From NCBI GenBank assembly GCA_902569465.1, contig CACFUE010000004.1, positions 1-34,018 on the forward strand: DNA of 34,018 nucleotides, given 5' to 3'. Of the stretch, positions 30,295-34,018 are shown one piece after another; the first letter of the stretch is position 1; the number at the start of each line of letters is the position of its first letter. The notes under the pieces are model-generated. The model saw only the letters and a program-made list of their open reading frames with translations. It did not search any database and was not told where the DNA came from. The stretch comes from an uncultured Pelagibacteraceae bacterium (GTDB taxonomy: Bacteria; Pseudomonadota; Alphaproteobacteria; Pelagibacterales; Pelagibacteraceae). The translations under genes and the position numbers were made by a program.

Positions 30295-31139
30295 ATCCAT
30301 ACAGCTACCCAGATAATTAAGAAACCAAAAAGCTTTTCCAAGGTAAGAGTTTCATCGAAATAATATATTCCTAAAATAAATTGAGATGTAGGTGTTAAAA
30401 ATAAAATCATACTTGCCGGACCGATACCTATAATTTTAAAACCTAAAGTATACAAAAAGAGAGGCACCAATGTCATAAAGCCTGACCAAAATAAATAAAA
30501 AGATAAAAGAGGTTCTTTGTATGAAAAAATATTCAAGTTTAAATTAATTAGATACAAAAATAATGCAATTGCTATAGGTGAAATAAGTAATGTTTCAATT
30601 AAAAGGCCAATATCCGATGAAACTTTAATTTTTTTTCTTATCAATCCATAAATACTAAAAGTTATTGCAACAGTTAAACCAATCCAAGGTATTTCACCCA
30701 ATTTTAATAAAAAATAAACTAATGAAACTAAAACTAGTATTACAGCTATAAATTGATTTCTATTAAGCTTTTCTCCTAAAAAAACTCTTCCTAAAAAAAC
30801 ACTTATTATTGGATAAATATAGTACCCTAAACTTGAGTCTAATAATCTATTAGTGCTTACAGCATAAAGCCAGGTTCCCCAATTTATGCTTACCAATAAA
30901 CCTGATAAAAAAAGCAACAATTGATTTTTTCTCTTTTTGAAAATTTTAATAAATTCTGGCCACTTTTTATAAAAACTTGTTGTAAGGATCAAAAGGACTG
31001 CGGTCCAAATAGTTCTGTGAACAGTTAATTCAATAAATGATGCAAATGATACAAATTTGAAAAAAATTGTACCTACAACACCCCACCAAAGAGATGCAAA
31101 AGTAGCATAAAAAATTCCTGATAATTGTTTTTGTTGCAT
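30267..31139 (-). CDS. EamA/RarD family transporter
   Basis: SGIFYATFASLWWGVVGTIFFKFV... LLVSINWGTWLYAVSTNRLLDSSLGYYIYPIISVFLGRVFLGEKL... ; RarD motif. Confidence 0.9.
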   Translation of the reverse strand: MQQKQLSGIFYATFASLWWGVVGTIFFKFVSFASFIELTVHRTIWTAVLLILTTSFYKKWPEFIKIFKKRKNQLLLFLSGLLVSINWGTWLYAVSTNRLLDSSLGYYIYPIISVFLGRVFLGEKLNRNQFIAVILVLVSLVYFLLKLGEIPWIGLTVAITFSIYGLIRKKIKVSSDIGLLIETLLISPIAIALFLYLINLNLNIFSYKEPLLSFYLFWSGFMTLVPLFLYTLGFKIIGIGPASMILFLTPTSQFILGIYYFDETLTLEKLFGFLIIWVAVWIYLNELRKE

Positions 31140-31194
31140 AACAAATTTGGTGCAATATAAGTTAATTTTCTTTATAAAGATACGTAAAGCTTGT

Positions 31195-31289
31195 GGTGAG
31201 ATGGGTGAGTTGGTTTAAACCAGGAGTTTGCTAAACTTCCGTAGTATTTAACTATGCTACCGAGGGTTCGAATCCCTCTCTCACCGCCA
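31195..31289 (+). tRNA. tRNA-Ser(GCU), CCA encoded
   Basis: Acceptor GGTGAGA/TCTCACC, anticodon stem-loop GGAGT-TTGCTAA-ACTTC (GCT at 31230-31232), long variable arm, T-loop GTTCGAATC, GCCA 3' end. Confidence 0.96.
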
Positions 31290-31290
31290 T

Positions 31291-33537
31291 TTAATTGAAA
31301 TAACTATCAATTTGAACAGGTTCTTTTCTCAAAATATATTTATAAACGTTGATATTTTCTAAAACTCTTTGAACGTAATTTCTAGTTTCCTCAAATCTTA
31401 TTTGCTCTATCCAATTGACGTAGGAAATTTGACCTTTAGAAGGATCTCCGTTAACTCTCCGCCAAGTTTTAACTCTGTTAGGGCCCGCGTTATACGCTGC
31501 AATTGCAAATGGATAAACTCCATTATAGTCATTAATTAATCCATTAAAATAATATGATCCAAGTTTAATATTATATTCAGGATCTGTGGTTAATCTACTC
31601 AAATTATATGGAAGCTTTGCTTGTTTAGCTACAATCTTAGCAGTATACTTCATTAGTTGCATCATTCCTCTAGCGCCAGCCCAACTATTAGCTTTCAAAT
31701 CAAATTCACTTTCCTGTCTTATGATTGCTAAAATAACTTCTTGTTTAGGCATTTGCTTTTTATTAACTATTTTGGGTGTAGCAATTACTGGGTAGTTAAA
31801 TTTATTAAAAAATCTTTTTTCGTAAGATGCTTTTTTTGAAATTTGGATTGCAAAATCATATCTTTCAACCGAAGTTGATAGTTCAGCTGCCAGAACTTCA
31901 CTACCTTTTTCAATATTTAAATTTGCTAGATGTTTTAAAATATCTTTAGCGTACTGACTTGCATTTAATTCGTGTAACAAAATAACATGTTTTATTAATT
32001 TATTTTTTTTAAATTCTTTTTCATATTCTTTATCAAAAAAACTTTGATCAATTAATTCAAAATTTCCTCCAGGATTGATCTTATTAAATGCTAATTGACC
32101 ATAATAAGTCATAGGATATTTCGCTGCCTCTGAAAAAAATCTGTTAGCTGTATCTTTTTCATTTAATTTTTCATATGACTCACCGAGCCAATAGGCTCCC
32201 CTGGCTAAACTTATTGGATAGCCAACATTGTTATAAAAATTTTTAAAATGATTTATTGCATATTCCGGGGAATTTAAAAAAGTTAAAGCTATCCAACCTG
32301 ATAACCATTCAGCTTCAGCAAATGACGGGCCTGATGAAAGTGAGTGTTCACTGGCAACTTTATATGCTGTTTTATATCTCTTTTTATAAATTAAACTTCT
32401 TGTTACGCTCTCTCTTTGTTCCCACCATTTATCAGGTCTAACCATTTGAGACTCAGTTTTATTTGCATTTTGGTATAGAATTTCTAATGACCCTTCTAAT
32501 CTTCCTCTTCTATTTCTCCACCTCAATCTATCAAACTCTAATCCTGGGTCTTTTTTTAAGTATTGAGGAACTTGAGCAATAGCATTATCTACTCCATATG
32601 AATTACTCATTAAGATTTGTCTAGCATTATACAAAGCTTTTTGATCTGAGGGTAAATATCTTAACATTCTTTTCAAATCCCAATATTTTTTTTCCCACGC
32701 TAAATGATCTGCTCTCTTTATATGATCTTCAGAGGTAAGAAATTTTTTAAATTTGGCTCTATAGTAACCCAAATCATTTTTACGTATTTGGGCATTAATC
32801 CATCCGTCTTTTACGAGATTATTGACTTTATCTAACTTACCTTGTTCTAAATAAGCTTCAGCTAATTTTATTTTTCCTAGACCTCCTAATGGAGGATACT
32901 TTTCAAACCAATTAATTATAGAAGTAGGAGAATTATTCCTTAAATATATTTTTTCCTCTGCAAGATACCTTATTCTATTAATTCTAGGATAATAATCATT
33001 TTGCTCTATAAATTTTTTATATTCGTTAAACGTAGCGCCATTTCTTGTCGTTTTTAAATACATCCATGTAATAAGTTTTCTGAATTCTGCATTTTTAACT
33101 TTTTGAGCACTTTTAAGAGCACTATTCCATTTTTTAGCTTTTATGAATTTGATAGTTTCTTTTGCTTTAGCAAAATCTTTTTTACCAAGAACTTTAGATG
33201 TTTCTATTTCTTTTGAGGAAACTTTGTAAGTAATTGGTTTCTTTTTTGGAAAAATAAAAGAAGAAATAATTTTTTCTTCTTCTTGTATTTTGTCTTTTAA
33301 TTTTTTTGGTTTAACTTCTCCTTTTTCTATTTTATTTTGCGTTTTGCTTTCCTCATTTTTTTCTAATTGTGGTTTAGGAGCAGGTAGATTTTTGCTTATA
33401 TTTACTTCTATTTGTTTTTGTGATTTTTTAAAAATCGATGGTTTTTTTTGAGGTAATAGGAAATTAGTTTCTGAATAAACAAGACCAATGTTTAAAATTA
33501 ATAATAAAAATACTAGACTAATTAATCTATAAAGCAT
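31291..33537 (-). CDS. Soluble lytic murein transglycosylase
   Basis: ILAIIRQESEFDLKANSWAGARGMMQLMKYTAKIVAKQ... AIAAYNAGPNRVKTWRR; SLT domain. Start MLYRLISLVFLLLILNIGLVYS at 33537 (signal-like) preferred over 33609. Confidence 0.93.
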   Translation of the reverse strand: MLYRLISLVFLLLILNIGLVYSETNFLLPQKKPSIFKKSQKQIEVNISKNLPAPKPQLEKNEESKTQNKIEKGEVKPKKLKDKIQEEEKIISSFIFPKKKPITYKVSSKEIETSKVLGKKDFAKAKETIKFIKAKKWNSALKSAQKVKNAEFRKLITWMYLKTTRNGATFNEYKKFIEQNDYYPRINRIRYLAEEKIYLRNNSPTSIINWFEKYPPLGGLGKIKLAEAYLEQGKLDKVNNLVKDGWINAQIRKNDLGYYRAKFKKFLTSEDHIKRADHLAWEKKYWDLKRMLRYLPSDQKALYNARQILMSNSYGVDNAIAQVPQYLKKDPGLEFDRLRWRNRRGRLEGSLEILYQNANKTESQMVRPDKWWEQRESVTRSLIYKKRYKTAYKVASEHSLSSGPSFAEAEWLSGWIALTFLNSPEYAINHFKNFYNNVGYPISLARGAYWLGESYEKLNEKDTANRFFSEAAKYPMTYYGQLAFNKINPGGNFELIDQSFFDKEYEKEFKKNKLIKHVILLHELNASQYAKDILKHLANLNIEKGSEVLAAELSTSVERYDFAIQISKKASYEKRFFNKFNYPVIATPKIVNKKQMPKQEVILAIIRQESEFDLKANSWAGARGMMQLMKYTAKIVAKQAKLPYNLSRLTTDPEYNIKLGSYYFNGLINDYNGVYPFAIAAYNAGPNRVKTWRRVNGDPSKGQISYVNWIEQIRFEETRNYVQRVLENINVYKYILRKEPVQIDSYFN

Positions 33538-33568
33538 AAATATAAGGATATTTATCTTATATTGTTTT

Positions 33569-34018
33569 ATGCTTAAAGGATCAATTGTTGCTTTAATTAC
33601 CCCATTCAAAGATAATAATCTTGACGAAAATTCATATAGGAAATTAATTAATTATCACCTAAATAATGGAACTAATGGAATAGTTCCAGGAGGCACAACA
33701 GGTGAGTCGCCAACTTTATCTCATAGTGAACACAAAAAAATTATCGAAATATCCGTTAGCGAGTGCAAAGGCAAAATACCTGTTGTTGCTGGAACTGGTT
33801 CAAATTCAACAGAAGAGGCTGTTGATTTATCAAAATTTGCTGAAAAAGCTGGATCTGATGCCTTGTTAGTTGTGACACCATATTACAATAAACCTACTCA
33901 AGAAGGTTTATACCAACACTATAAAAAAATTAATGATAGTGTGGGCATACCAATTGTAATTTACAACATTCCATCTAGATCGGTTATTGATATGTCTGTT
34001 GATACGATGTCGAAATTA
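33569..34018 (+). CDS. dapA: 4-hydroxy-tetrahydrodipicolinate synthase, 5' part (runs off window end)
   Basis: MLKGSIVALITPFKDNNLDENSYRKLINYHLNNGTNGIVPGGTTGESPTLSHSEH... VVTPYYNKPTQEGLYQHYKKI... IPIVIYNIPSRS. Confidence 0.95.
   Translation, partial: MLKGSIVALITPFKDNNLDENSYRKLINYHLNNGTNGIVPGGTTGESPTLSHSEHKKIIEISVSECKGKIPVVAGTGSNSTEEAVDLSKFAEKAGSDALLVVTPYYNKPTQEGLYQHYKKINDSVGIPIVIYNIPSRSVIDMSVDTMSKL

Noticed and set aside
1-34018. CRISPR array, prophage, transposon or defence island
   Set aside because: No regularly spaced repeats, transposase, integrase, phage structural or known defence genes among the ORFs; nearly all DNA is assigned to housekeeping genes.

Overview
AT-rich, gene-dense 34 kb window. 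Gene content and order, very short spacers and a TPP-riboswitch-linked sodium:solute symporter (ThiV-like) look like a SAR11/Pelagibacterales-type alphaproteobacterium (inference from content, no search run). It is mostly housekeeping: spc/alpha ribosomal-protein operons with secY, adk, rpoA; rluC/D-like, lipB, mgtE, panC, galU, ugd, ridA, topA, plsY, pyrC, pyrB, ruvX, gatC, gatA; trhO, MATE; a polar amino-acid ABC permease and binding protein; an SOS-type umuDC; a TPP riboswitch + thiV-like transporter; an EamA/RarD transporter; tRNA-Ser(GCU); a soluble lytic transglycosylase; and the 5' part of dapA. I found no CRISPR array, transposase, phage module or defence island, and nothing I would call a new biological system. 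The strongest anomalies are structural. (1) The spc operon is scrambled: rplO (L15) is split into an N-part on the minus strand fused in frame to a C-terminal rpmC (L29) fragment, and a C-part on the plus strand before secY; rplR (L18) is also split. Together these look like two adjacent in-place inversions, or an amplification/assembly chimera. (2) gatB is cut after about 110 codons and joined to an O-methyltransferase lacking its N-terminus. Both are more likely chimera/assembly artefacts (for example MDA single-cell chimeras) than biology, but need read-level checking. Regulatory highlights are a very compact TPP riboswitch whose P1 may pair with the start codon, and a perfect GAAC-N7-GAAC SOS box in the umuDC promoter.
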